In this document: positions 42,053 to 50,284 of the stretch, one piece after another | Layout of the letters: each line of letters starts with the position of its first letter | How positions within the stretch are numbered: position 1 is the stretch's first letter | Source: an uncultured Mediterranea sp. | GTDB lineage: Bacteria; Bacteroidota; Bacteroidia; Bacteroidales; Bacteroidaceae | Assembly: GCF_902493215.1 (NCBI RefSeq) | Contig: NZ_CABUOL010000022.1 | Span: 1-51,309, forward strand | Length of the DNA stretch: 51,309 nt | Direction of reading: 5' to 3' | Notes under the pieces: generated by a model | Told to the model about the DNA's origin: nothing | Database searches by the model: none | The model's input: only the letters and a program-made list of their open reading frames with translations | Translations under genes and position numbers: made by a program

Positions 42053-43405
42053 TTAATCGTAATTCAAGTGGAATTCGACTACCGCTTCGATGCCTTTGCG
42101 CAGGATGTCGAGCGGCATGTTCTCGTTGGGCGAGTGGATGGCGTTGCTCTCCAGTCCGAATCCCATTAGTACCGTCTTGATGCCCAGCACCTGTTCGAAG
42201 GTCGAAATGATGGGGATGCTTCCGCCGCGGCGCACAGCCAGCGGCTTCCGTCCGAACGCTTTCTCGAATCCTTTCTCGGCAGCCTGATAGGCGGGCAGTG
42301 TGATGGGGCAGACGTAGCCCTGTCCGCCGTGCATGGGCGTTACCTTTACCTGTACCGTAGCGGGGGCAATGCTCTGGATGTAGTCGGCAAACAGCTGTGA
42401 GATCTTGTGGTGGTCCTGGTGGGGTACAAGGCGGCAAGACACCTTGGCATAGGCTTTCGACGGCAGTACCGTCTTCGAACCTTCGCCTGTATAGCCTCCC
42501 CAAATGCCGCAGACGTCGAACGACGGGCGGCAGCTGTTGCGTTCCAGCGTACTGTAACCTTTTTCGCCGAAGAGTTCCTTCACCCCGATGGCGGCCTTGT
42601 ATTTCTCTTCGTCGAAGGGGATGTGGGCTATCATGTCCCGTTCGGCCTGCGGCACTTCCTCCACATCGTCGTAGAAGCCGGGGACGGTGATGCGGCCGTC
42701 GGCATCCACCACGCGGGCCAGCATCTGGCACAGCACGTTGATGGGATTGGCTACCGCTCCGCCGAAGTGGCCGGAGTGCAGGTCACGGTTGGGCCCTGTC
42801 ACTTCTATCTCCCAGTAGGCCAGTCCGCGCAGACCGGTGGTCAGCGAGGGCAGGTCGGCTCCCAGCATGCTGGTGTCCGATACGAGGATGATGTCGGCCT
42901 TGAGCAATTCCCGATGGTCCTGGCAGAAAGCTTCCAGGCTGGGTGAGCCGATTTCTTCTTCACCTTCGAAGATGAACTTCACGTTGTGTGTCAGAAGACT
43001 GTTTTTTACCAAGTATTCGAATGCTTTTACTTGGATAAACGACTGGCCTTTGTCGTCGTCGGCACCGCGGGCCCAGATGTGGCCGTCGCGTACTTCGGGT
43101 TCGAAGGGGGCGCTCTTCCACAGTTCCAGCGGTTCGGCAGGCATCACGTCGTAGTGGGCATAAATGAGGACGGTCTTCGCTTCGGGATTTACCGTCTTTT
43201 GGGCAAACACCATCGGATTGCCCTGCGAGGGCATCACCATGGCTTCGTCGGCACCGGCTTCGAGCAACAGTTGGCGCCAGCGTTCGGCACAGGCCAGCAT
43301 GTCGTCGTGATGTTCGGGCTTGGCGCTGATACTGGGAATGCGGATGAGGCTGAACAGCTCGTCCAGCATGCGGGGTTCGTTTTCGGAGATGTAAGTTCTG
43401 ATCAT
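42053..43405 (-). CDS. M20-family dipeptidase
   Basis: 450 residues. Metal ligands are visible in IYAHYDVMPAEP, ARGADDDKG and FEGEEEIGS, and the dimerisation-domain segment GPNRDLHSGHFGG is typical of the CNDP/PepV-like branch of M20. No signal peptide, so a cytoplasmic zinc dipeptidase. It probably frees amino acids from dipeptides. The upstream side carries palindrome copy B, then aroC in the same direction 177 bp away. No TAnnTTTG promoter is evident, so it may be read from aroC. Confidence 0.92.
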   Translation of the reverse strand: MIRTYISENEPRMLDELFSLIRIPSISAKPEHHDDMLACAERWRQLLLEAGADEAMVMPSQGNPMVFAQKTVNPEAKTVLIYAHYDVMPAEPLELWKSAPFEPEVRDGHIWARGADDDKGQSFIQVKAFEYLVKNSLLTHNVKFIFEGEEEIGSPSLEAFCQDHRELLKADIILVSDTSMLGADLPSLTTGLRGLAYWEIEVTGPNRDLHSGHFGGAVANPINVLCQMLARVVDADGRITVPGFYDDVEEVPQAERDMIAHIPFDEEKYKAAIGVKELFGEKGYSTLERNSCRPSFDVCGIWGGYTGEGSKTVLPSKAYAKVSCRLVPHQDHHKISQLFADYIQSIAPATVQVKVTPMHGGQGYVCPITLPAYQAAEKGFEKAFGRKPLAVRRGGSIPIISTFEQVLGIKTVLMGFGLESNAIHSPNENMPLDILRKGIEAVVEFHLNYD

Positions 43406-43464
43406 AAGTGGAAGAGGAATATGAATGAAAGGTTATACATTATATATAAGGTGTATTTGAACTT

Positions 43465-43554
43465 ACCACAGATTACTCCGATTTTCACAGATTGTTTTTT
43501 TGAGTCTCAGTATACAAGTTCGGAGCATCTGTGAAAATCCGGGTAATCTGTGGT
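43465..43554. repeat. CCACAGATTAC palindromic element, copy B
   Basis: The 28-bp arm at 43465-43492, beginning ACCACAGATTAC, pairs with 43527-43554 with two mismatches around a 34-base loop. It shares the outer ACCACAGATTAC and the TCACAGAT half-site with copy A at 39659-39752, with the same loop length. It lies between aroC and the M20 dipeptidase gene and may act as a terminator or processing hairpin. Confidence 0.8.
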
Positions 43555-43582
43555 GAAAGTTCGTTTTAATACGTTTTCTCAA

Positions 43583-44659
43583 TTATAATTGTGTCGTCCG
43601 GTCTATCAGGTAGAAGTCTAGGATGGTGAGTGCAGCCATGGCTTCTACGATGGGCACGGCACGTGGCAGTACGCAGGGGTCGTGGCGTCCGCGGGCTTTC
43701 AGTGTGGTGTCCACACCGTCGATGTTCACCGTATGCTGTTCCATCAGCACGGTGGCTACGGGCTTGAAGGCTACGCGGAAATAGATGTCCTGCCCGTTGC
43801 TGATGCCTCCCTGTATGCCGCCCGAGTGGTTGGTATGGGTGGTGATGCGTCCGGCATTGTTGTAGAACACGTCGTTCTGTTCCGAACCTTTCATCTTCAG
43901 CCCTTTGAAGCCGTCGCCGTATTCAAAAGCCTTGGCGGCGTTGATGCTCAGCATGCCCGATGCCAGGGCAGCCTGCAACTTGCCGAAGACCGGTTGCCCC
44001 AATCCGACGGGACATCCTGTGATGACGCAGGTGATTACGCCGCCTATCGTGTCGCCCTCGGCCTTCACCTCGGCTATGAGCTGTTCCATTTCTTTTGCCT
44101 TCTCGGGGTCGGGGCAGCGGACGGGATTTGTTTCGGTCAGCTCCAGGTTATACGCCGTATAGTTTTCTTCCAGCCGGATGGGACCCACTTGCGAAGTATA
44201 GGCCGTGATGTGTATGCCCAGTTGACGCAGGGCCAGCTTGGCCAGTGCACCGGCCACTACACGCGAAATGGTTTCGCGGGCCGACGAACGTCCGCCGCCT
44301 CGGTGGTCGCGGATGCCATACTTGGTCTTGTAGGTATAATCGGCGTGCGAGGGGCGGTACACGTCTTTCATATTGTCGTAGTCGCCGGAGTGCTGGTTTT
44401 CGTTCCACACGATAAATCCGATGGGGCAGCCTGTCGACTTGCCTTCGAAGATTCCTGAGAGGAATTCCACCTTGTCGGCCTCTTTGCGTGGAGTGGTAAG
44501 GGCCGATTGTCCCGGGCGTCGTCGGTCCAGTTCTTTCTGTATAAAGTCCATGTCGATGGTGATACCTGCGGGAAATCCGTCGACAACACCTCCGATACCT
44601 TTGCCGTGCGACTCACCGAAGCTGGTCAGGCGCAGGATGTTTCCGAATGAGTTGAACAT
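43583..44659 (-). CDS. aroC: Chorismate synthase
   Basis: 358 residues from MFNSFGNILRLTSFGESHG, the normal family N-terminus. An ATG 15 codons upstream (44704) is in frame but adds a non-conserved MKHSRLIHNPLKHLT segment. FMN/EPSP-binding landmarks are GESHGKGIGGVVDGFPAG, RPGQSALTTPR, GGGRSSARETISRVVAGALAK and the C-terminal RHDPCVLPRAVPIVEAM. It converts EPSP to chorismate with reduced FMN, the last common step of aromatic amino-acid synthesis. No other aro gene is in the window. Confidence 0.96.
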   Translation of the reverse strand: MFNSFGNILRLTSFGESHGKGIGGVVDGFPAGITIDMDFIQKELDRRRPGQSALTTPRKEADKVEFLSGIFEGKSTGCPIGFIVWNENQHSGDYDNMKDVYRPSHADYTYKTKYGIRDHRGGGRSSARETISRVVAGALAKLALRQLGIHITAYTSQVGPIRLEENYTAYNLELTETNPVRCPDPEKAKEMEQLIAEVKAEGDTIGGVITCVITGCPVGLGQPVFGKLQAALASGMLSINAAKAFEYGDGFKGLKMKGSEQNDVFYNNAGRITTHTNHSGGIQGGISNGQDIYFRVAFKPVATVLMEQHTVNIDGVDTTLKARGRHDPCVLPRAVPIVEAMAALTILDFYLIDRTTQL

Positions 44660-44973
44660 AGTCAGATGCTTTAAAGGGTTGTGTATAAGTCTGCTGTGCT
44701 TCATGTAGCCTTCAGTGGCTTTTTCGCACTATAAAAGTAGGGAATAGTTTCCGATGCCGCAAATTTTAAGACAGTTTTCTTGTCACTCTCCTTGAATAGC
44801 TATGTTGGCGGTATCGTGTTAAACTAATAAAATCTTAAAAATGGAATATCAATTCAAGGAAATAGGTCTTGTGAAACTCGTTTGAAACATCTTCCTTTGC
44901 AGCCGAAATAAAAAATGGAATATCAACCACTTTCTAAATGGAAACTAATTATTAACTAAACATGTTTTTTACA
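44660..44973. other. Intergenic region with a 16-bp direct repeat
   Basis: No gene was seen in the 314 bp between divergent aroC and the lipoprotein gene. AAAAATGGAATATCAA occurs twice in direct orientation, at 44837-44852 and 44911-44926, 74 bp apart. TTCCTTTG near 44891 is one base from a -7 consensus. Either repeat could be a regulator site for the lipoprotein gene. Confidence 0.6.
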
Positions 44974-46368
44974 ATGAAAAAGAGTTTGTTTTATTTGTTC
45001 GCATTGATTTGTTCAATGGGAGTGTTTACAGGTTGTAGCGACGACGAACAACCTAATTGGCAAAAGCTGCCTTCAGATGCCATATCGGCAGAGAATCTGG
45101 AATTGACTTTGAATGAAAAGAATATGCCGGATGCTGCTGTGACTCTTGCTGTGAAAGATGCTCAAAGCGGTGTGCTGACATTGACAAAAGCAATCAGAGG
45201 TTGGGATGAAGTACAGGTTGATGTAACGCTTGCTGAACAAGCTGACGGTTCGTTCAAGTTCCAAGGTTCATATATGTTGCCTCTGACTCGTACACTTCTT
45301 AATTCTATGGAGGCAAAAGTAGATGGTACCATTACGATGGACGGAAAGGCGACTGTCAGTGTCAAGACTGTAGCAGAGGGTATGTTGGTACAGACGTGGA
45401 CGTTGTGCGATGACAGTCATATTGATAAATTCGGGGATTATAATGGTGATGGACTGATTGATTATAAAGATGGAATCCGTTATGCGCCTTGTCACATTAA
45501 CTGGATTTCGGATTATACTTCTGATGGAAACAATCCTGGATTGGCAACCAGTAATATTACAACTGTGGGTACAACGGCATTATCCTATTTCATGACCCAG
45601 CTGTTGAATAAGGTGACTTTTAATGCAGATGGTTCACTTACTGCAGAATACGCAGAAAACATGCCTGAGCTTAATATGAACCAACTGATGTCTGTTATGA
45701 TGGGGGGGGCATTACCTTCCCGTGAAGGGTTGACCTGGAAAACATCTCCAGCCAATTTGGTAGATTGGTATGCAACGGATAATGACCTTTATGTCGTGTT
45801 GGATATTCCAGCTATCATGGCACAAGCTGTGGCCGATCAAGGTGGAGAAGGCGATACTGAAGCAATTGTCAGTATCATCGAATCTTTGAAAGGAAAGACA
45901 CCTGCTGAAATCAAACAGCTGATTGCTGCATTGCTGGAACAAGTAGGTAAGGATACTATTCTGGCTAAATTGGATATCAGTAAAATTTCCGATGAAGGTA
46001 TTGAGACATTAATGGATTATGCTTTCAATGGTTTCCCTCTGTCTCATTTTATAGGTGATGTGAATTTTGAGAATGGAATGAAGTTGGAGAATATGTATGT
46101 CAGTGTGGATAAAGAAGTGTTCGATATCCTTATGCCTGCTTTGTTTCCGATGTTACCCGATTTGGATGAATTGTTGCAAAATACAACAATTGAAATCTAT
46201 GGAAATCCCACTCCAATATATCCTTTGATAAAGGCACTTTTAGGAATTCAGAATGTGACAGAATTTGAGCAGATTTGGGAAGCAACTTCTTCTTTTAACA
46301 TTGGCTTGAATCTGGCTCTTGGTTCCTATTCGGAAACAGATGCGGCTCCGGCTACAGAAGCTGAATAA
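44974..46368 (+). CDS. Surface lipoprotein, function unknown
   Basis: 464 residues. Lipobox VFTGC (Cys21) is followed by SDDEQ, the acidic signature of surface-exported Bacteroidetes lipoproteins. An ATG four codons upstream (44962) is possible, but MKKSLFYLF is the typical start. The mature part has an N-terminal beta domain (about 40-140) and a DxDxDxxxD-like loop, DYNGDGLIDYKDG, resembling a calcium-binding dockerin/EF-hand site. A mostly helical C-terminal half follows. I do not recognise the family with confidence; DUF4925-like is a guess. Codons are AT-rich like the sus genes. The frame contains a run of eight G (45702-45709) and ends at a strong terminator. Confidence 0.8.
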   Translation: MKKSLFYLFALICSMGVFTGCSDDEQPNWQKLPSDAISAENLELTLNEKNMPDAAVTLAVKDAQSGVLTLTKAIRGWDEVQVDVTLAEQADGSFKFQGSYMLPLTRTLLNSMEAKVDGTITMDGKATVSVKTVAEGMLVQTWTLCDDSHIDKFGDYNGDGLIDYKDGIRYAPCHINWISDYTSDGNNPGLATSNITTVGTTALSYFMTQLLNKVTFNADGSLTAEYAENMPELNMNQLMSVMMGGALPSREGLTWKTSPANLVDWYATDNDLYVVLDIPAIMAQAVADQGGEGDTEAIVSIIESLKGKTPAEIKQLIAALLEQVGKDTILAKLDISKISDEGIETLMDYAFNGFPLSHFIGDVNFENGMKLENMYVSVDKEVFDILMPALFPMLPDLDELLQNTTIEIYGNPTPIYPLIKALLGIQNVTEFEQIWEATSSFNIGLNLALGSYSETDAAPATEAE

Positions 46369-46392
46369 CATTGAAGGTTGACATTGTTTTGT

Positions 46393-46440
46393 AACTCCCA
46401 TTTCTGGTTTCTTCTTGGTTCTAGAAATGGGAGTTTCTCT
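46393..46440 (+). terminator. Intrinsic terminator after the lipoprotein gene
   Basis: AACTCCCATTTCT (46393-46405) pairs perfectly with AGAAATGGGAGTT (46423-46435), followed by a T/C-rich tract (TCTCTTTTT). Confidence 0.9.
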
Positions 46441-46533
46441 TTTTATATGTTTGTCTTCACACTCGGGAAATCCCATCCTGCAAAGAGTATCGTATAATCC
46501 TGTCCAATGCAGGTTTGAATCATCCGTTACACA

Positions 46534-46632
46534 AGATGGCATCTCATGCAACATAAGATGGCATCTTGAGCAGCATGAGATGGCATCTTGTGCAGCATAA
46601 GATGCCATCTTGTGCAACATGAGATCGTATCT
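46534..46632. repeat. 22-bp-period palindromic tandem array 3
   Basis: Five 11-bp cores start at 46534, 46556, 46578, 46600 and 46622, exactly 22 bp apart. Three read AGATGGCATCT, the fourth AGATGCCATCT (its reverse complement) and the fifth AGATCGTATCT. Spacers are 11 bp and alike, for example TGTGCAGCATA and TGTGCAACATG. The array lies between convergent genes, after a terminator. A minus-strand frame through it is an artefact of the repeat, because the period is not divisible by three. Confidence 0.88.
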
Positions 46633-46705
46633 TACATGTGCTATGGTATAATCCGGGACGCCTTTACTTCCTTTCCTTCGGTTTCAGGCAGTGACATAAA
46701 ATAAA

Positions 46706-46776
46706 GAGGGTATCAAAATAAAGTAGACCGGCCTCATGTTAATTTCAGGTACGGAACTCTTCATTTTGATACCCTC
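46706..46776. repeat. Terminal inverted repeat element, 14-bp perfect arms
   Basis: GAGGGTATCAAAAT (46706-46719) and its exact complement (46763-46776) enclose 43 bp without a gene. The arm resembles the outer arm of the element at 3681-3823 (AGGGTGTATCAAAA). It lies 22 bp beyond the stop of the minus-strand barrel gene and probably serves as its terminator. Confidence 0.75.
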
Positions 46777-46798
46777 GTGAATTTATATTGTCCGTTTA

Positions 46799-47587
46799 TC
46801 AGAAAGCATATCCGAATCCGATGTTCAGATAGATGGGATACATGGCAAAGTTGATGGTTTCAAAGTCTTTTTGGAAGATGTCGTTGAGGCCCCAGGTGAG
46901 GTCGGCATATACGCTCAAGTGCTTATAGGCTTTCCATTCGCCTCCCAATTGCATACCCCATTGGAATTTGCGCAATTCATCGGAGAAGTCATAGTTGGCC
47001 TGGCTGTCACCTGTAAATTCCACTTTGCTTCCTGAATAGTCGGGAGTACGCAGATGGCCTTCGTATACGTGTCCGTTGAAATTTCCTTCCATCAGGTAGG
47101 AAAAATAGGGACCGGCAGACACTCTCCAGCGGTCATTGATCCGGTAGTCGGCAGTGATGGGTACGGTGAGATAAGCGTTTTTAACCTTGGTATATACCTT
47201 TCCGGTCCACAGGCCTTCCAGAAATCCACCCGTGCTGTTGAATATCTTCATACCGTAGTTTTTGGTTGTGGCTTCTGTTGTCATGCTCTTGGTTTCGAGC
47301 CGCAAACCTACAGTCAGTCCCCATTGTTTGGCTGCATCCAGCCATTTGGTAGTGGTTCCCTCGATGGAGATGGCTACGTTGGGGTTGTACTTCTCAAGAC
47401 TTCTGATTTCTGCAGGGAGAGGGATGGGCGAGGTGCCTCCAATATTGAACCCTGCTTTGATGGCATATTCCCATCCGTGCAGATAGGATTTCCACAAGGC
47501 CTTGTTGTTTTCTTTGCTTTGTGCATGCAGGCAGGGGGCTGCCAGAAGCAGACTTGCACAACATAAGATGATTCGTATAATTTTCAT
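46799..47587 (-). CDS. Outer-membrane beta-barrel protein (porin-like/PorT-type)
   Basis: 262 residues. Signal peptide (cleavage near CLHAQS), then alternating amphipathic beta strands and a C-terminal aromatic end, NIGFGYAF, typical of outer-membrane barrels. Segments such as WGLTVGLRLETKSM, LTVPITADYRINDRWRVSAGPYFSY and WGMQLGGEWKAYKHLSVYADLTWG fit the OMP_b-brl family. Function is unknown. It lies 36 bp behind the PCMD lipoprotein gene on the same strand. The pair may form one outer-membrane complex, but this is inference from position only. Confidence 0.82.
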   Translation of the reverse strand: MKIIRIILCCASLLLAAPCLHAQSKENNKALWKSYLHGWEYAIKAGFNIGGTSPIPLPAEIRSLEKYNPNVAISIEGTTTKWLDAAKQWGLTVGLRLETKSMTTEATTKNYGMKIFNSTGGFLEGLWTGKVYTKVKNAYLTVPITADYRINDRWRVSAGPYFSYLMEGNFNGHVYEGHLRTPDYSGSKVEFTGDSQANYDFSDELRKFQWGMQLGGEWKAYKHLSVYADLTWGLNDIFQKDFETINFAMYPIYLNIGFGYAF

Positions 47588-47623
47588 ATCTTCTTTTTGT
47601 TCATGGATTGTTTGTTAAAAATA

Positions 47624-48748
47624 TCAGGGTTCGCACACCAGTTTCACTTCGTCAATGTAGAGTGTGCTGCCGATGGCTCCATTGAAGATGGCTCCTTCTA
47701 CACTGGATGAGAAGACGATGCTGAGTTTGTATTTGCCGGCTTTCAGCTTGGCTTCGTCGATGGTCTTTCCGTTTTGGGCAACGAAAGGCAGAGTAAACTC
47801 TGTCCATTCGTCTGTTTCGGCATAACTGCTTGGTTCTGCCCGAGCCAGCAGCACAATGTTGGGAGATGTCAACGAATTGGTTCCGTCCAGGAAGTCTACC
47901 TGGTCGTCACTTTCATACATCACGCCGTAGATGTCACAATAATCCTGACGGTCGGTAACGATATCCTTTCCAACCTGGAATTGGGCTCCCCGTTTGTATT
48001 TGTAGTAGCCTTTCAGTTCCTTGGGAATCTGGTAGAACGGATAACCGAAATGCGTGTTCTTGGCAGCTTCGGCCAGGCTTTCCAATTCGAACGATCCGAT
48101 GAACAGATTACCGGCTGCAATATACATTTTCACCATGGCTCCAAAACTGCCTGTACTCTTGGTCTCCAGCTTGACACATTGTCGGCTGATGCCGTCGGGG
48201 GCTTGTACGGTAGGGTAGTCGGCGGCGACTTTAGCTTCGCCTGTCATGTCAAAGCCCGGATTACCGCTGCACCACTCCATCACGCGGAAGTCCGAACCTG
48301 AACTGGGGTATTGAAATTCCATCAGCGTGTGATATTTGGTCTGTGCCGCGTTTTTCAATTCGTCGAAATGGTAAACGGTGGGCAACTCGCTGATGATGGG
48401 GGCAATTTCATAAACAGCGGTATATTCTTTGTCTTCTGCCGTGACGGTGAACGAACGTTTGGCCTGCGAGCTGAAATCGTATTTGGGAGGAGCGTCTTGT
48501 GCAAGAGGTTCGTCAGCCTGGATGGTAGCACCTTCTGGTAAAGTAAAATTCAGCTCCAGTTTGCTAAGGTCTGTACTTCGTGAAATGTAGATATCTACAG
48601 TCCGGTTCATGGGATTGATACTGGCCAGTTGCACGTCCGGGCCTGTACAGGCATCGATAGCCGCTTCCACATTCAGCGCTTCGTCCTGTATGCAGGAAAA
48701 TAATGAAGCTGCCAGCAGGAAGCAAGATAATAACTGTTTGACTTTCAT
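47624..48748 (-). CDS. PCMD-domain surface lipoprotein (putative carbohydrate-binding)
   Basis: 374 residues. Lipobox SLFSC (Cys19) followed by IQDEA. An N-terminal Ig-like domain (about 35-115, NRTVDIYISRSTDLSKLELNFTLPEGA) and a C-terminal beta-sandwich of the PCMD (putative carbohydrate metabolism) type (about 125-374, with FRVMEWCSGNPGFDM and LYIDEVKLVCEP). Such proteins are common near outer-membrane barrels in Bacteroides, but none to my knowledge has a proven reaction. It is the first gene of a two-gene run with the barrel protein. A TAACTTTG -7 match lies at 48785-48778 on this strand. It is divergent from the cysteine desulfidase gene. Confidence 0.83.
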   Translation of the reverse strand: MKVKQLLSCFLLAASLFSCIQDEALNVEAAIDACTGPDVQLASINPMNRTVDIYISRSTDLSKLELNFTLPEGATIQADEPLAQDAPPKYDFSSQAKRSFTVTAEDKEYTAVYEIAPIISELPTVYHFDELKNAAQTKYHTLMEFQYPSSGSDFRVMEWCSGNPGFDMTGEAKVAADYPTVQAPDGISRQCVKLETKSTGSFGAMVKMYIAAGNLFIGSFELESLAEAAKNTHFGYPFYQIPKELKGYYKYKRGAQFQVGKDIVTDRQDYCDIYGVMYESDDQVDFLDGTNSLTSPNIVLLARAEPSSYAETDEWTEFTLPFVAQNGKTIDEAKLKAGKYKLSIVFSSSVEGAIFNGAIGSTLYIDEVKLVCEP

Positions 48749-48777
48749 AAAAATAATAGCATAATTGAATGAGCGGG

Positions 48778-48785
48778 CAAAGTTA
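48778..48785 (-). promoter_or_regulatory. Putative -7 element of the PCMD-barrel genes
   Basis: The minus strand reads TAACTTTG, 30 bp before the start codon at 48748. No clear -33 element was found. Confidence 0.5.
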
Positions 48786-48841
48786 CGTTTCTTTTTTGAA
48801 ATTCTGTCATTTACGGCACATTAAATTCCCCGTGCTGACTA

Positions 48842-48872
48842 TTTGATTGATAAAACCTTTTTCCTACCTTTG
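48842..48872 (+). promoter_or_regulatory. Consensus promoter of the cysteine desulfidase gene
   Basis: TTTG (48842-48845) is followed after 19 bp by TACCTTTG (48865-48872). The transcription start near 48879 gives an 18-nt leader to the ATG at 48897 and excludes the in-frame ATG at 48843. Confidence 0.8.
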
Positions 48873-48896
48873 CAGGAACTTAAATCAACTGACAGA

Positions 48897-50180
48897 ATGA
48901 TAAACGAAGCAGAAAGACAACAGATTATAGCGCTGGTAAAGCGCGAGGTGGTTCCGGCCATCGGCTGTACGGAGCCCATTGCCGTGGCCTTGTGTGTGGC
49001 GCGGGCTACCGAAACGCTGGGCATGAAGCCCGAGAAAATCAGTGTGTGGCTCAGTGCCAATATCCTGAAGAACGCCATGGGTGTCGGCATTCCCGGGACG
49101 GGGATGATCGGTTTGCCCATTGCCATTGCCTTGGGTGCCCTGGTCGGCAAGTCGGCATATCAGTTGGAAGTGTTGAAGGACAGTACACCAGAAGCTGTGG
49201 AGGCCGGCAAGCGTTTCATCGGGGAAAAGCGCATCTCCATTGCCCTCAAGCCGGACATTACGGAGAAACTATATATAGAGGTGTGTTGCGAAGCTGGTGG
49301 ACATGTAGCCACGGCCATCATTGCCGGAGGGCATACGTCGTTTGTCTACGTGGCCCGCGACGGCGAAGTGCTGCTCGACAAGCAGACGGCTTCCGGCGAA
49401 GAAAAGGAGATGCCGGTACCCGACCTGACGTTACGCAAGGTCTACGACTTTGCCACGACGGCGCCCTTGGATGAGATCCGCTTCATTCTCGATACGGCCC
49501 GCCTGAACAAGGCTGCCGCCGAACGTTCCTTTGAAGGTGACTACGGCCACGGTCTGGGCAAGATGCTTCGCGGTACTTACGAACACAAGGTGATGGGCGA
49601 CAGTGTCTTTTCGCACATTCTTTCCTATACGTCCGGTGCCTGCGACGCGCGTATGGCCGGTGCCATGATACCGGTGATGAGCAATTCGGGCAGCGGTAAC
49701 CAGGGTATATCAGCCACGCTTCCCGTTGTGGTCTTTGCCGAAGAGAATGGCAAATCGGAAGAAGAACTGATCCGTGCCTTGATGCTGAGCCATCTGACGG
49801 TCATTTATATAAAGGAAAGCCTGGGCCGCTTGTCTGCCCTGTGTGGTTGTGTGGTAGCCGCTACCGGTTCGAGTTGCGGCATTACGTGGCTCATGGGCGG
49901 TACCTACGAGCAGATTACCTATGCCGTGCAGAACATGATTGCCAACCTGACAGGCATGATTTGCGACGGTGCCAAGCCCAGTTGTGCCTTGAAGGTGACT
50001 ACCGGTGTCTCTACCGCTGTCCTGTCGGCCATTATGGCAATGGAAAACCGTTGCGTCACTTCGGTCGAAGGCATCATCGATGCCGATGTGGACCAGAGCA
50101 TCCGTAACCTCACCAAGATTGGTTCGCAGGGAATGAACGAGACAGACCGCTTGGTGCTCGACATCATGACGAGTAAATGA
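48897..50180 (+). CDS. L-cysteine desulfidase / UPF0597 family (CyuA-like)
   Basis: 427 residues. Conserved cysteines occur in VVPAIGCTEPIA (C24), SGACDARMAG, GSSCGITWLMGG and MICDGAKPSCALK. Together they fit the [4Fe-4S] serine-dehydratase-alpha-like fold of cysteine desulfidases (CyuA/YhaM). It would split cysteine to pyruvate, ammonia and sulfide in the cytoplasm. The upstream in-frame ATG at 48843 lies inside the promoter, so MINEAERQQI at 48897 is the start. The stop codon lies inside the left arm of a 35-bp inverted repeat. Confidence 0.9.
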   Translation: MINEAERQQIIALVKREVVPAIGCTEPIAVALCVARATETLGMKPEKISVWLSANILKNAMGVGIPGTGMIGLPIAIALGALVGKSAYQLEVLKDSTPEAVEAGKRFIGEKRISIALKPDITEKLYIEVCCEAGGHVATAIIAGGHTSFVYVARDGEVLLDKQTASGEEKEMPVPDLTLRKVYDFATTAPLDEIRFILDTARLNKAAAERSFEGDYGHGLGKMLRGTYEHKVMGDSVFSHILSYTSGACDARMAGAMIPVMSNSGSGNQGISATLPVVVFAEENGKSEEELIRALMLSHLTVIYIKESLGRLSALCGCVVAATGSSCGITWLMGGTYEQITYAVQNMIANLTGMICDGAKPSCALKVTTGVSTAVLSAIMAMENRCVTSVEGIIDADVDQSIRNLTKIGSQGMNETDRLVLDIMTSK

Positions 50181-50276
50181 AGAACTAAAAATGAAGAATG
50201 AAGAATTCCCTATTTATGCATTCAAAATAAAGAAGCACTCAGGAAATTCTTCATTCTTCATTTTTAGTTCTTCATT
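50176..50276. repeat. 35-bp inverted repeat overlapping a stop codon
   Basis: The arm 50176-50210, beginning AATGAAGAACTAAAAATGAA, pairs with 50242-50276 with one mismatch in 35, around a 31-base loop. Each arm contains repeated ATGAAGAA/ATTCTTCAT units. The left arm includes the TGA stop of the cysteine desulfidase gene; the right arm ends 8 bp from the slyD-like stop. No T-run flanks it, so it is a repeat element that could also block both convergent transcripts. Confidence 0.85.
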
Positions 50277-50284
50277 GTTTAGTG

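Noticed and set aside
44660..44704. N-terminal extension of AroC
   Set aside because: The 15 extra residues are not part of the chorismate synthase family, and the normal N-terminus begins at the internal Met.
46240..46620. Minus-strand frame of 126 codons with repeated LHEMPSC-like segments
   Set aside because: It runs through a 22-bp repeat, which is not a multiple of three, and overlaps the end of the lipoprotein gene and its terminator. The repeated residues come from the DNA repeat.
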